Shown here one piece after another: positions 1 through 9,190 of a stretch of 64,000 nucleotides of DNA. Source of the DNA: Verrucomicrobiota bacterium (GTDB lineage Bacteria > Verrucomicrobiota > Verrucomicrobiia > Opitutales > Opitutaceae); assembly GCA_016871755.1 (NCBI GenBank), contig VHCJ01000006.1, positions 62,001-126,000 of the forward strand, written 5' to 3'. The position numbers were made by a program, and so were the translations under genes. The notes beneath the pieces were generated by a model, which was not told the DNA's origin, made no database searches, and was given only the letters and a program-made list of their open reading frames with translations. The stretch's first letter is position 1, and each line of letters begins with the position of its first letter.

Positions 1-2
1 CC

Positions 3-275
3 TTCGTCGGCAGCGCGCCCCCGATCATCGGGCAGTGTTGCCACGGTGAAACCGAGGCCGCGGTCGTCCGAAAGCTGACGCCCATCGTTGAGGCGTGGGT
101 CGAGATCTTCCTGCGGGATGACCGTCCCCTTCCGAAACCCTCCGCCGGGAGAACCTTCAGCGGAAAGTTTCTCGTCCGGGTTCCACCTGAAGTCCATCGC
201 AGGGCCGCTCTCAAGGCGATGGCGCGGGGCGAGAGCCTCAACCAATTCGTGGCTGAGGCGATCGCCAACGCCTGA
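3..275 (+). CDS. HicB-family antitoxin-like protein, C-terminal part (5' end outside window)
   Basis: An open frame enters from the left edge and ends at a TGA after 90 codons; no start codon is in the window. The N-terminal visible half resembles the HicB soft-spot fold (a GQCCHGETEAAVVRKL segment followed by an acidic helix). The C-terminal half reads SGKFLVRVPPEVHRR then GESLNQFVAEAI, the ribbon-helix-helix signature of HicB proteins. Family members neutralise HicA mRNA interferases or act as stand-alone DNA-binding regulators. A hicA partner, if present, would lie left of the window. Family assignment is fairly secure; whether this is an active toxin-antitoxin pair cannot be judged. Confidence 0.75.
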   Translation, partial: FVGSAPPIIGQCCHGETEAAVVRKLTPIVEAWVEIFLRDDRPLPKPSAGRTFSGKFLVRVPPEVHRRAALKAMARGESLNQFVAEAIANA

Positions 276-391
276 CGGCTTCCGCCGCTCGGGCGGTAGG
301 AGGCGCATTCCGGTTGAGGCCCGCGCCCGGACCGGACAATGGCTCCGGGGGTTGACCAACCGCGCCACCGCCGCGGGGCCGCCGCGGCGCG

Positions 392-446
392 CCGCCCCCG
401 CACCCGCCTCCGCCCCCGCACCCGCCGCCCCCCCCCCCCCCCCCCC
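392..446. repeat. G/C-rich tandem repeat plus 19-nt C homopolymer
   Basis: Two copies of CCGCCCCCGCACCCG (392-406 and 410-424, 18-bp period) lead into an uninterrupted run of 19 C at 428-446. On the minus strand this is a G19 run plus further G-tracts, starting 11 nt after the stop codon of the FAD oxidoreductase gene. Such a tract can form G-quadruplexes and is prone to replication slippage and sequencing error. No gene is visible between 276 and 457. Confidence 0.85.
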
Positions 447-457
447 GCCCACCCGAC

Positions 458-2461
458 TCACCGGTAGGCGCGCAGTTCGAGGATGCGGGCGTGGTCGAGG
501 CCGTGGGTGGCATCCACGCGCACGCGGAGCGCGGTGACCATCCGAACACTCGAAAGGGCATGCACGCGGCGGCGCTGATAGTTGCCGCGCTCGCACACGA
601 CTTCGCTCCACGCACCGTCCGTCTCCACCTCGATGGCGTAGTCGCTCACCGTCTCGGCCTGCGGGCGGCCCCACTGCATCCTCTTCGTGTAGCCGTCGGC
701 CTGCGAAAGCGTGAGGTGTCGGTGTTGGCCGGTGTCGAAGATCAACTGGACTTCACCGATCTGCACCAGTGAGGCCCAGCGGACCTCGATCCACGCCGGC
801 AGTCCCGCTGCCGGGTCACTCATCCACCGATGCAGACCGGGCCGCGCGCGGTCGGGGGGCGCACAGGTCACGGCGGCGGGCGCCGCTGCGGCCGGGTCTG
901 AGGCCGGCTCTGAGGCCGGGGCCGCGCTGGGCGCCCCCGGAACACCGCTCCCCTTCGGTGGCGGCGGGGCGGCAGCGGCACGGCGGAGCACGTCCTCCCA
1001 GAGATTATGCGCCACCCGTCCGCCCGGACGCCCATGGATGGCGCGGGTCTGACCGCTCCGGATCCACTCCGGTTCACCGCCGGGTTGGTGACTGGACGCT
1101 GTGACGGTGGACGCAGCGCGCACAAGATCGTCCACATCCTCGTTCGCGACGCCGATCAGGTAGCAATCGTCGCGGAGCAGGCGCTGCTGCACGCGGCGCA
1201 GGAAGGCGGGATCCGTCGCGGCCTCGGCGAGAGCCGCGCCCTCGCGCAGCGCCAGAGCGGCGGCGGTGCCGAGCCCCTGACCGACCGCGGCGCAGGTCGC
1301 CATCACGCGGGTCGACGCGAACGCGATGTGCGTGGCGGAGAGGTTACGGCCCGCAAAAACGAGGTTGCGCACGCCCGCCGAAAGACACGAGCGCAGCGGA
1401 ATGTCGTAGAGAAACGGAAGATAATGCTGCTCGCACGGCGGCAGGGCGGGCGCGTCGACGCCCTCCGGCGGATGCGTATCAATCGGCCAGCCGCCATACG
1501 CGATGGCATCGGCGAACGGCCGCGACGCAACGAGATCATCCTCAGTCAGCACATGACGCCCCACGAAGCGCCGGCTCTCGCGCTTGCCAGGCAGGAACCC
1601 AAACCACTCCAGCGCCCAGTGGCTCGCATCGACCTCCGAGCGGTTCTTTACATGATCCCAGATGCCAAGGACGATCGCGAGGAGTTCGTCGCGGATGCGC
1701 TCATTGTCCTTGATCGTGTCGAGGCAGCCACCCCACTCCGCCCACCAGTAGCCGTACTCGAGGCCCAGATCGGAACCCGCCCGACCGAACGGCCGCAGAC
1801 GGAAATCGTCGTCCTTGAACCGCCTCACCCACGGCGGCGCGACGAAAGGCATCGGCTGGGCGTGGCGGCGCGCCAGAAAGAGGATCGTTGACCCGAGCGT
1901 CCGCTGGTCCGCCACCGGCGCCGCCAAGGACTCCCCGAATTCGTCGCGCCCTTCGCGTCCGTGCCGGAACGGGGCGCCCGCTTCGACGCCGAGACGACCA
2001 TCGCCCGTGCAATCCGCGAACAGCGAAGCCCGGATGCGGAACTGATCCTCGGTCGACGCCCGCGTCGCGGTCGCGAACCGGATCGCACCATCGACGACCT
2101 CCGCCCCATCCACGGTGGTGTTGAGCAGGAGGGTGAGGTTCGGCTCTCGGCGACACTTGTCGTAGAGCAGCAGATCGAACATGGACGGCGAGCGCTGCGG
2201 ATTCCTCACGGCAAGATCGAGCCGCAGTTCCTCGACGATTCCGCCCTCGCGCAACTCCGTCTCCAACGCCACCCCGGCATCCAATCCAGTGGCTCCGACG
2301 ATGTGCATGCGGACCTCGCTCGACGCGTTGCCGCCGAGCACCGGGCGGTCCTGGCACAGGATTACCCGCGCCCCGAGCCGCGCCGCGGCGAGCGCGCAGC
2401 TGACGCCCGCCGGACCGCCCCCGGCGACGAGAAGATCACAGGCCAATTCGTGCTGCGTCAT
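458..2461 (-). CDS. FAD-dependent oxidoreductase with C-terminal accessory domain
   Basis: 667-residue flavoprotein. An N-terminal dinucleotide-binding fold carries GGGPAG at residues 14-19, followed by VLGGNASSEVRMHIVG, typical of the FAD_oxidored (pfam12831-type) family common in Verrucomicrobia and Planctomycetes. An Ala/Pro/Ser-rich linker, encoded partly by short tandem repeats near 890-930, joins it to a C-terminal module of about 130 residues that looks like a beta-sandwich or discoidin-type domain. The ATG at 2461 was chosen because the GxGxxG motif starts 13 residues later and it overlaps the upstream peptidase stop by ATGA, indicating translational coupling; longer upstream frames have no family similarity. 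No export signal is evident. The substrate is unknown; carbohydrate or secondary-metabolite oxidation is a guess. Confidence 0.85.
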   Translation of the reverse strand: MTQHELACDLLVAGGGPAGVSCALAAARLGARVILCQDRPVLGGNASSEVRMHIVGATGLDAGVALETELREGGIVEELRLDLAVRNPQRSPSMFDLLLYDKCRREPNLTLLLNTTVDGAEVVDGAIRFATATRASTEDQFRIRASLFADCTGDGRLGVEAGAPFRHGREGRDEFGESLAAPVADQRTLGSTILFLARRHAQPMPFVAPPWVRRFKDDDFRLRPFGRAGSDLGLEYGYWWAEWGGCLDTIKDNERIRDELLAIVLGIWDHVKNRSEVDASHWALEWFGFLPGKRESRRFVGRHVLTEDDLVASRPFADAIAYGGWPIDTHPPEGVDAPALPPCEQHYLPFLYDIPLRSCLSAGVRNLVFAGRNLSATHIAFASTRVMATCAAVGQGLGTAAALALREGAALAEAATDPAFLRRVQQRLLRDDCYLIGVANEDVDDLVRAASTVTASSHQPGGEPEWIRSGQTRAIHGRPGGRVAHNLWEDVLRRAAAAPPPPKGSGVPGAPSAAPASEPASDPAAAAPAAVTCAPPDRARPGLHRWMSDPAAGLPAWIEVRWASLVQIGEVQLIFDTGQHRHLTLSQADGYTKRMQWGRPQAETVSDYAIEVETDGAWSEVVCERGNYQRRRVHALSSVRMVTALRVRVDATHGLDHARILELRAYR

Positions 2462-3822
2462 GATGACTGCCTCCCGGCCCCCGCGCGCGGTCCCCGCAGC
2501 GGGAAGCCGAAGAGTTCCTGGCCCAGTCGCGCGATGACCTGCCGCTGCGCCAGCGGCGGACGGGCTCCGAACGGCCAGTCCGCGGCGTCGGCCAGCGCGC
2601 CGATGACCGGGACCAGCGCCCCGACGAGTCGCGCCACGGCGTCGACGGAGACATTCTCGAGCGAGTCGGACGGACTGTGATGCTGCCAGCGGGCCCCGGG
2701 CGTGTTCGTGCGGAAGAACCACAGCGACGGCACGCCCGCCCAGTTGAACGGAAAGATGTCGCCGAACGGTGTGACCTCCGGCTTCGACGCGACGGCGAGC
2801 CCGTGCCCGGCCAGCGCCGCCTGCGCGTGCCGCGCGAGGGCGCGGTCACCGACGCAGTACATTTCCCAGTGTCCGAGCGGCGAGGACACGCTGTCGAGAT
2901 TCACGACCAAGCCCCACCTCCCGCGGTCGGCCAGGTGAGCGCGCACGTAGGCGGCGGCGCCGACGGAAAGCTGTTCCTCGGCACCGAAGGAGAGGAAACG
3001 GATGCCGCGCCGCGCCCGCCCGCGGCGCTTCGCCAGCAACCGAGCGATCTCCAGCAGCCCGACAACCCCGGACGCGTTGTCGTCCGCGCCGACGTTGCCA
3101 GCCTGCGTGTCGTGATGCGCCAGCACGAGGATCTCCGGAAGGAGCGGATCCTGACCCGGCAGCACCGCACTCACCGTCGGCGACAGCGCCGGCTCGAGCT
3201 GAACCGAGGCGGCGAGCCGCACGCGGCTGACCCCGGCCTTCCGCCACCGCCACGCATCGAGGTACGCCATCGCCACGGTGGTCGGCATGCCGTAACGCCG
3301 GACCCACTCCGGATAGACGCCATCGCTCTTCGTCCAAGCAAAGGGGAGGCGCTCATCGACGTGAATGACCGCATCCGGCGCCGCCGCTACGAGCCGCCGA
3401 TGATCGCGCGCGCTCGTCGGCAACGGGCCGAAGACCGCGGCGACGCGACCCCGCAACGAGCCCGGGGCGAGCCGCGCCGCCTCCTCGGGCATTTCCAGCC
3501 AGACCAGTTCCCGTTCCCCGGCGGCGCAGCCGGGAGCGCCGGCGAGGATGCGTGCGTCCGCCGCGCGCCAACGCCCCCCCTCGCGCGCGGCCAGATCGAC
3601 CCGCGACGAACGATGACTCAGGCACGGAAACTCCAGCACCTCGACCGACCGCAGACCGCCCTTCGCGAATTCGCCCGCGACAAACGCGGCCGCGCGATGC
3701 TCCTCCGGCGTCCCGGCGCGCCGCTCGCCAATGTCGGCGCACAGCACCTCCCAGTCACGCCAGAGACGGCGGCGATCAACGGAGACAGGTGCGGGACCAC
3801 GGGAGGAACCGGATCGGGGCAT
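2458..3822 (-). CDS. M28 family zinc peptidase
   Basis: 454 residues with the co-catalytic zinc-peptidase motifs of family M28: HHD (236-238), GADDNASG (245-252), FGAEE (279-283, catalytic Glu), NLD (308-310), and a late HHSPSD motif. These supply the metal ligands of aminopeptidase- or glutamate-carboxypeptidase-like enzymes. The N-terminal 200 residues resemble the PA-like or inserted region of this family. I see no clear signal peptide, so cytoplasmic location is possible, although many relatives are exported. It overlaps the downstream FAD oxidoreductase gene by 4 nt, so the two form an operon. The natural substrate is not predictable. Confidence 0.88.
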   Translation of the reverse strand: MPRSGSSRGPAPVSVDRRRLWRDWEVLCADIGERRAGTPEEHRAAAFVAGEFAKGGLRSVEVLEFPCLSHRSSRVDLAAREGGRWRAADARILAGAPGCAAGERELVWLEMPEEAARLAPGSLRGRVAAVFGPLPTSARDHRRLVAAAPDAVIHVDERLPFAWTKSDGVYPEWVRRYGMPTTVAMAYLDAWRWRKAGVSRVRLAASVQLEPALSPTVSAVLPGQDPLLPEILVLAHHDTQAGNVGADDNASGVVGLLEIARLLAKRRGRARRGIRFLSFGAEEQLSVGAAAYVRAHLADRGRWGLVVNLDSVSSPLGHWEMYCVGDRALARHAQAALAGHGLAVASKPEVTPFGDIFPFNWAGVPSLWFFRTNTPGARWQHHSPSDSLENVSVDAVARLVGALVPVIGALADAADWPFGARPPLAQRQVIARLGQELFGFPLRGPRAGAGRQSS

Positions 3823-4074
3823 GAAGCGGAGGGGGAAAGCGATCGGGGCGCGGGGAACGGAAAGGCCAACGACGCCGGCCCCGCACCCCTCGGCGCGAAG
3901 CCGCTCCGTCGACCGACCACCCGCCGCAGAATTTCCGCCTGACCGGCCACCGTCAAACCTCTAGTCCCCGAGACGCCGACTGCGTCGGCTTCCGCCCGGC
4001 ATCCGACGAGCCGCCGCACGCGTCTCTCCAGCATTGCCCCTCCCCGCCGCCTTGCTTTGCTCGCAGGCTTCGCC

Positions 4075-5217
4075 ATGCTGTCCCCTCAGCCGCCGGCCGT
4101 ACCCGGTCCCGACGAACGCGCCGCCCAGGCCCTCCGCGCCGCGACGCGCTTCCAACTGGACGCGCCCCCGATGCAGGCGGCACCCCACGGATCTGGGCAC
4201 ATCAACGACACCTTCGCCGTGACCTGCCGGACCGCGTCCGGACAGGCCCGACGGTATCTTCTGCAGCGCATCAACGGCCGGATCTTCCGGGACATCCCGG
4301 CCCTGATGGACAACATCGCGCGCGTCACCCGCCACGCCCGCGCGCGCCTTCCCGCCGGCGGCGGAGAACGAGCATTGACGCTCATCCCCGATCGCGAAGG
4401 TGCCGCCTTCGCCCGCGACGAAACCGGAGCCGCGTGGCGCTGCTATGACTTCATCGACGGCGCGCGCACCTATGACCTCCTTGAGCGCCCGGAGCAGGCC
4501 CGCGAGGCCGCCGCGGCGTTCGGGCGATTTCAGGGACTGCTCGCCGACCTTCCCGCACCCCGCCTGCACGAGACGATCCCCGCGTTCCACCACACGCGCC
4601 GGCGCTTCGAAACCTTCGTGGAAATGCTCCGTCGCGACCCCGCCGGACGCGCGGCCTCCGCCCGTGAGGAGATCGCCTTCGCCGCCGCCCGCGAGTCCAC
4701 GGTCGACCGCCTCCTCCAGCAGCACGCCCGCGGCGAACTTCCGGAGCGCATCACGCACAACGACACCAAGCTCAACAATGTGATGCTCGACGACGCCACC
4801 GGCCGCGCGGTCTGCGTGATCGACCTCGACACCGTCATGCCTGGACTCGCGCTGTACGACTTCGGCGACCTCGTCCGATCCGCGACAAACGCCGCGCCCG
4901 AGGACGGCACCGACCTTGCGCAGGTCACGGCGAGACCGGAGATCTTCACCGCCCTCGCCGAAGGCTACCTCTCGACCGCACGGGACTTCCTGTGTCCCGC
5001 CGAGATCGCCGAACTCGCGTTCTCCGGACGCCTCATCACCTTCGAGATCGGGCTGCGCTTCCTGACCGACTTCCTGGAGGGCGACGTTTACTTCAAGACC
5101 AAGCGCCCGGGCCACAACCTCGACCGCGCCCGGAACCAATTCGCGCTCGTCCGCAGCCTCGAGGCGCAGCAGGATGCCTTTCAGCGCCGCGTCGACCACC
5201 TCGCCGCCCATCCATGA
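4075..5217 (+). CDS. Aminoglycoside-phosphotransferase-fold sugar kinase, NahK-like
   Basis: 380 residues of the APH/choline-kinase fold. The substrate loop reads GSGHINDTF, the catalytic loop THNDTKLNNVMLD (HxD plus downstream Asn), and the metal-binding stretch VIDLDTVMPG then LYDFGDLVRS. The C-terminal FLEGDVYFKTKRPGHNLDRA is shared with N-acetylhexosamine 1-kinases (NahK/LnpB), long misannotated as mucin desulfatases. Those enzymes phosphorylate GlcNAc/GalNAc at C1. Overlap of the stop codon with the ATG of a UDP-sugar epimerase fits this role, since NahK works with a GalE-type epimerase in bifidobacterial hexosamine salvage. The ATG at 4075 is preferred over an upstream TTG. Exact sugar specificity is inferred. 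Confidence 0.78.
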   Translation: MLSPQPPAVPGPDERAAQALRAATRFQLDAPPMQAAPHGSGHINDTFAVTCRTASGQARRYLLQRINGRIFRDIPALMDNIARVTRHARARLPAGGGERALTLIPDREGAAFARDETGAAWRCYDFIDGARTYDLLERPEQAREAAAAFGRFQGLLADLPAPRLHETIPAFHHTRRRFETFVEMLRRDPAGRAASAREEIAFAAARESTVDRLLQQHARGELPERITHNDTKLNNVMLDDATGRAVCVIDLDTVMPGLALYDFGDLVRSATNAAPEDGTDLAQVTARPEIFTALAEGYLSTARDFLCPAEIAELAFSGRLITFEIGLRFLTDFLEGDVYFKTKRPGHNLDRARNQFALVRSLEAQQDAFQRRVDHLAAHP

Positions 5218-6131
5218 ACGTCCTCATCACCGGAGGTGCCGGCTTCATCGGCAGCCACCTCGCCGCCCGCCTGCACGGCGAGGCGCACGTCCGCGTGCTG
5301 GATGACCTCAGCACGGGCCGCCGCGACAACCTCGCCGGCCTGCGCGTCGAGTTGATCGAAGGATCGATCACGGACCGGGCCGCCGTCGCTCGCGCCATGC
5401 GGGACGTGGACGTCGTCTTCCACCTTGCCGCGATGGTGAGCGTGCCGGAGTCGATGCGGCGCCCTTACGCCTGCGTGGAGAGCAACGTCAACGGCCTGCT
5501 CAACGTGCTCACCGCCGCGGTCGAAGCCAAGGCTCGGCGACTCTGCTTCAGCAGCTCGGCGGCGGTCTACGGCGAGCGCCCGGAGTCGCCGAAGCGCGAG
5601 GACCTCCCCCCGGACCCGCGCAGCCCGTACGCGATCACGAAACTCGACGGAGAGTACTACTGCGGCCTGTGGTCGGCGACGACGCCGCTCGAGACCGTGT
5701 GCCTGCGCTACTTCAACGTCTTCGGCCCCCGGCAGGACCCCAGGAGCGCCTACGCGGCGGCGGTGCCGATCTTCCTTCGGCAGGCGCTGGCGAACGAGCC
5801 GATCACGATCTTCGGGGACGGCGGCCAGACCCGTGACTTCATCTCGGTGCACGACGTCGTGGCGGCAAACCTCTTCGCCGCACAAACCCCCGGAATGCGC
5901 GGCGTGTACAACGTCGGCTACGGCGGCGAGATGACCATCCTCGAACTGGCCCAGCGCATCCTCCGGGCCACCGGCTCGCGCGCGGCGATCCAGCATGCGG
6001 CGACGCGGCCCGGCGATGTCCGCCACTCGCGCGCCGACGTCACGCGGCTCCTCGCGGCGGGTTTCCGCCCGACCACGTCGGTCGACGCCGCGCTCGCCGA
6101 GTTGGTGGCGGAGAGCCGCGGCGGCGCCTGA
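5214..6131 (+). CDS. NAD-dependent nucleotide-sugar epimerase (GalE-like extended SDR)
   Basis: 305 residues. It has the Rossmann motif GGAGFIGS (7-14), the SSSAAVYG stretch (residues 113-120) with the catalytic Ser, and the YAITK active-site motif (Tyr139, Lys143). The C-terminal half has YFNVFGPRQDP and GDGGQTRDF, typical of UDP-glucose or UDP-N-acetylglucosamine 4-epimerases. It starts in an ATGA overlap with the kinase-like gene and very likely is translated with it. Together they could phosphorylate a hexosamine and interconvert its UDP form, for salvage or cell-envelope glycan synthesis. The fold is certain; the exact UDP-sugar substrate is not. Confidence 0.85.
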   Translation: MNVLITGGAGFIGSHLAARLHGEAHVRVLDDLSTGRRDNLAGLRVELIEGSITDRAAVARAMRDVDVVFHLAAMVSVPESMRRPYACVESNVNGLLNVLTAAVEAKARRLCFSSSAAVYGERPESPKREDLPPDPRSPYAITKLDGEYYCGLWSATTPLETVCLRYFNVFGPRQDPRSAYAAAVPIFLRQALANEPITIFGDGGQTRDFISVHDVVAANLFAAQTPGMRGVYNVGYGGEMTILELAQRILRATGSRAAIQHAATRPGDVRHSRADVTRLLAAGFRPTTSVDAALAELVAESRGGA

Positions 6132-6239
6132 ACGAGGGAAAGAACGCTCGCGCACCGGCGACCGACGGCGAGCGCGTCGCTACGCCTCCTTTAGGCCGGA
6201 GCGCACGCACCGAGCCGCGCGCCAGCCCCACCGCCCGCG

Positions 6240-6316
6240 CGCCCGCGGGCGGCGATCGCCTTCTCCAGAAGCGACGTCGCCTGCGACTCATCCCTCCACT
6301 CGCCCGCGGGCGGCGA
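6240..6316. repeat. Two copies of a 16-bp GC-rich direct repeat
   Basis: CGCCCGCGGGCGGCGA occurs at 6240-6255 and again at 6301-6316, in the gap between the convergent epimerase and PhoD-like genes. Each copy contains the self-complementary core CGCCCGCGGGCG and could fold as a short hairpin, so the pair might serve as weak terminators for the two converging genes. No poly-T tract follows. Confidence 0.5.
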
Positions 6317-6324
6317 AGCCGCGC

Positions 6325-7584
6325 TCAGCGGGTCGATGCCTGCCCCGCACCGGCAGCCGTGCCGACGCCTGGCTGCAACCCGGCGACGGACAGCCGCTGC
6401 CGCAGGACCTCGTCGCCGGTTTCCGCGCGCAAGGCGAGCGTGACCTCGCCTCCGCCGGCGGCGCCCCACTCGATGCTGATCAGGCCGAAGTGGTTGTAGC
6501 CGAAGCGTGAACCAATGCGGTGGCGATTGATCTCGTGGCTGAAGACCACCGGTCGGCGGGCCGGGTTGGCCGGCGGAGCGCTCGCGATGATGGGGGCGGA
6601 ACGATTCAAGGCGGACGAGGTGAGATCGAAGACGGGGTAGCCCGGGTCGATCGAGCTGCCGTCCGGTTCGCGCAGCGGGTCGAGACAGCTCAATTCGCCG
6701 GTGTGTCGGTCGCCGGAGAGCAGGATCACGCCCCCGATTCGATGGTCATGAATGAACTGGAAGAGCCGACGACGCTCGTGCGGAAAATTCCCCCACTTTT
6801 CAAAGCGATGATCGTCCGCGATGACCTGAATCGAGGAGACGATCAGCCGCACCTCCGCCGGTTGCCCGAGCGTGCGCTCCAGCCACGCCCATTGCTCAGC
6901 CCCGAGGAGCGTGGTGGTGGGGTCGGTGGTTGGCCGGTAGTTCCCCGGGCGGCCCTCGACCCGCTGATGCCGCGGGAAATCGCCCTCCTCCAGCGGGGAC
7001 CGGAACGATCGCGTATCGAGGATCACGATTTGGACCCGCCTGCCCGGCGGTCCGAGGATGATCGAGCTGTAGACGCCCGGACGCGTGCGGCGCGGACTGT
7101 CCTTGGGCTCGCCGTAGAAATCGAAGAAGTGCTGCTGCGCCTCGGCGCGTCCCGGGAAGTCGGCGCCCATGTCGTTCAACCCGTAGTCATGATCGTCCCA
7201 GGTGCCCATGATGCGGGCGCGACTCATGAGGCGCTGGTAGGCGGCCAACGCTCGCTGGCGCGCGTACAGGTCGGGCAAACGGTCCAGCACCACGCGCGTG
7301 CGCTCGGCAAGCGTCTTGCCCGGCGGGCGGGGATCATCGGCGTAGACGGTGTCGCCCAGCCACAGCCACACATCGGGATCGGCTTTCACGACCGCGTCCC
7401 AGACGGGGGCTGGCTGCGTGGAGTTGTTGCACGAGCCGAACGCGACCCGTTGGACGACGGCGGAGGGATCGGCGGGCAAGTCGAAGGCCCGCAGCACCGG
7501 TCCTGCGGTGGCGATGAGCAGCGCGGCAAGCGCCCCGCTCAGCCAATGCAACCCGGACGCCGAAGCAGAGGACGGCTGAAACAT
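6325..7584 (-). CDS. PhoD-like alkaline phosphatase, exported
   Basis: 419 residues with an N-terminal hydrophobic export segment (about residues 12-32). Metallophosphatase motifs include FGSCNN, WLWLGDTVYADD, GTWDDHDYG, VILLSGDRHTGE and a C-terminal YNHFGLISIEW, as in PhoD-like phosphatases and phosphodiesterases that use Fe/Ca centres. These release phosphate from extracellular organophosphates. It is transcribed away from and 69 bp downstream of the PhoA-type phosphatase gene on the same strand, so both probably belong to a phosphate-scavenging unit. The N-terminus lacks a clear twin-arginine motif, although PhoD of Bacillus is a TAT substrate. Confidence 0.88.
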   Translation of the reverse strand: MFQPSSASASGLHWLSGALAALLIATAGPVLRAFDLPADPSAVVQRVAFGSCNNSTQPAPVWDAVVKADPDVWLWLGDTVYADDPRPPGKTLAERTRVVLDRLPDLYARQRALAAYQRLMSRARIMGTWDDHDYGLNDMGADFPGRAEAQQHFFDFYGEPKDSPRRTRPGVYSSIILGPPGRRVQIVILDTRSFRSPLEEGDFPRHQRVEGRPGNYRPTTDPTTTLLGAEQWAWLERTLGQPAEVRLIVSSIQVIADDHRFEKWGNFPHERRRLFQFIHDHRIGGVILLSGDRHTGELSCLDPLREPDGSSIDPGYPVFDLTSSALNRSAPIIASAPPANPARRPVVFSHEINRHRIGSRFGYNHFGLISIEWGAAGGGEVTLALRAETGDEVLRQRLSVAGLQPGVGTAAGAGQASTR

Positions 7585-7653
7585 GGCGTAAGCAGACCGG
7601 TCACCGCGGTGCAGATCAACCCCGCTTTTCCCACCACGGCACGGTACCGGCCC

Positions 7654-9098
7654 TTAAGACGCTGCGCGAGGCAGGCCGAGCGCCTGTCGCAGCAAGGAAT
7701 GAACCTGGAGGTTCAGCAGCACCCCGGAGAAGGCCTCACTTCCGGGCCCGAGGGCCACGAGTTCGGCCATGTCGGACGTGTGGGAAATCCCGGTCCAACC
7801 GACCGCCAGATGGTTCGCGAGCACCTGACCGAGGATCACGATGGGGCTGGACCGCGCGCGGTACGCGTCGGAGTAATCCTTCCGCAACGCCCGGTGCACG
7901 AGGGCGGCCTCGGCCTTCGAGACATTCAGTCCGGTACCGAGGACAATGCGGTCGCGCACGGCGGCGGCGTCGCTCTGGGCGGAAAGCCCGTCGATGATCC
8001 AGTCGTTGGTCTGGCGCAGCGTGAACGCGCGCTCGAACGCCGCGTCGGTGTGCCGTAGGCGCCGCCGGTGCCATTGAGGCCCGGATTGGAGTTTCCATGG
8101 TCGGTGGTGACGATCACCAGCGTGTCGTCGCGACCGGCCGCGAAGCGCAGCGCGACGGCGAGGGCGTCGTCGAAGGCCAGCTGATCGTGAACCAATCCGC
8201 CGAAGTCGTTTGCATGGGCGGCGTGGTCCACGCGCGCCCCCTCGATCTGGAGCACGAAGCCACGATCCCCGCCCTGCGCACTCAGTCGCCCGAGGGCCAC
8301 CTCGGCCATCTCCGCCAGTGTCGGCACTGCGGCGGTGAGCTCGGCGGACGCGGCGCGATCCAAGGAGAACGGCAGATGGCCGGAGCTGAACGTACCGAGG
8401 AGACGTCCCGACTTCGGCGCGGCGGCGAGCGCCGCGCGGTCGCGCGCCACGGCACAGCCCGCCGCAGCGAAGGCGCCAAAGAGATCCTTGCCATCGACGC
8501 GACGCGCCGGGTCGAAGAAACGGGCGCCGCCGCCGAGGAACAGATCGATCTCGGAACGGAGGTAACGGTCCGCGATGGCGTCCTCGTCATTGCGCCCGGG
8601 GACGTTCACGGCGAAGCCCGCCGGCGTTGCGTGCGTGATCGTCGCGGTCGACACGAGGCCGGTCGCCCGCCCCGAGGCCCGGGCCGCGTCGAGCAGCGGT
8701 TGCGGCAGTTCGCCTCGTGGACCCACGTTGATCGCCCCGTTCGCCACCCGCATTCCGCCGCCCCACGCGGAGGACGCGGCCGCGGAATCCGTTACGATGC
8801 TGGAGGCCGACGCCGTGTCGATCAGGGCGCGGTGCACACCCTCGCGCCCGTAGAGGCCGATCCACTCGGTGCCCCTGCCCTCGCGACGCCGGCGGAACTG
8901 CTGCGCCATCGAAAGCGTTCCGAGGCTCATGCCGTCGCTGACGAGGAAGATCACATTGCGGGCGCCTCCGCTCTCGCCGCGCGCCCGCGACGCGGCCGGC
9001 TTCGTGCCCGTCGCCGCCGGCAATGCGGCAGGCAAAGCCGCGACGGCGGCACCAGAAACTGCACTCTTGAGAAACGCGCGTCTCGACGTGAGCGACAT
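7654..9098 (-). pseudogene. PhoA-type alkaline phosphatase interrupted by a -1 frameshift
   Basis: The reading starts at ATG 9098 with MSLTSRRAFLKS, a twin-arginine signal. It contains IFLVSDGMSLG, the catalytic TDSAAASSAW, EGARVDHAAHAND and TTDHGNS motifs of the alkaline phosphatase superfamily (EC 3.1.3.1). Near 8049-8054 the frame is lost after GTGGAYG. Similarity resumes one base out of register with TDAAFERAFTLRQTNDW and continues to the conserved GISHTSDMAELVALG metal-ligand region, ending at 7654. A single missing base explains this. No slippery heptamer is visible, so programmed shifting is unlikely; a sequencing error or a recent mutation fits best. Full length would be about 480 residues, normal for the family. 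Confidence 0.85.
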
Positions 9099-9190
9099 GC
9101 CGACTAGCGTGCCGGTCACGCTCAGCGGATCAACGCCCAAACCACGGTCCGACGGATCCGCTGCGCTGATTTTTCGCAAACCTTCACCCG

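Noticed and set aside
8045-8060. Programmed frameshifting in the PhoA-type gene
   Set aside because: No slippery heptamer or downstream structure was found, and such genes are not known to be recoded.
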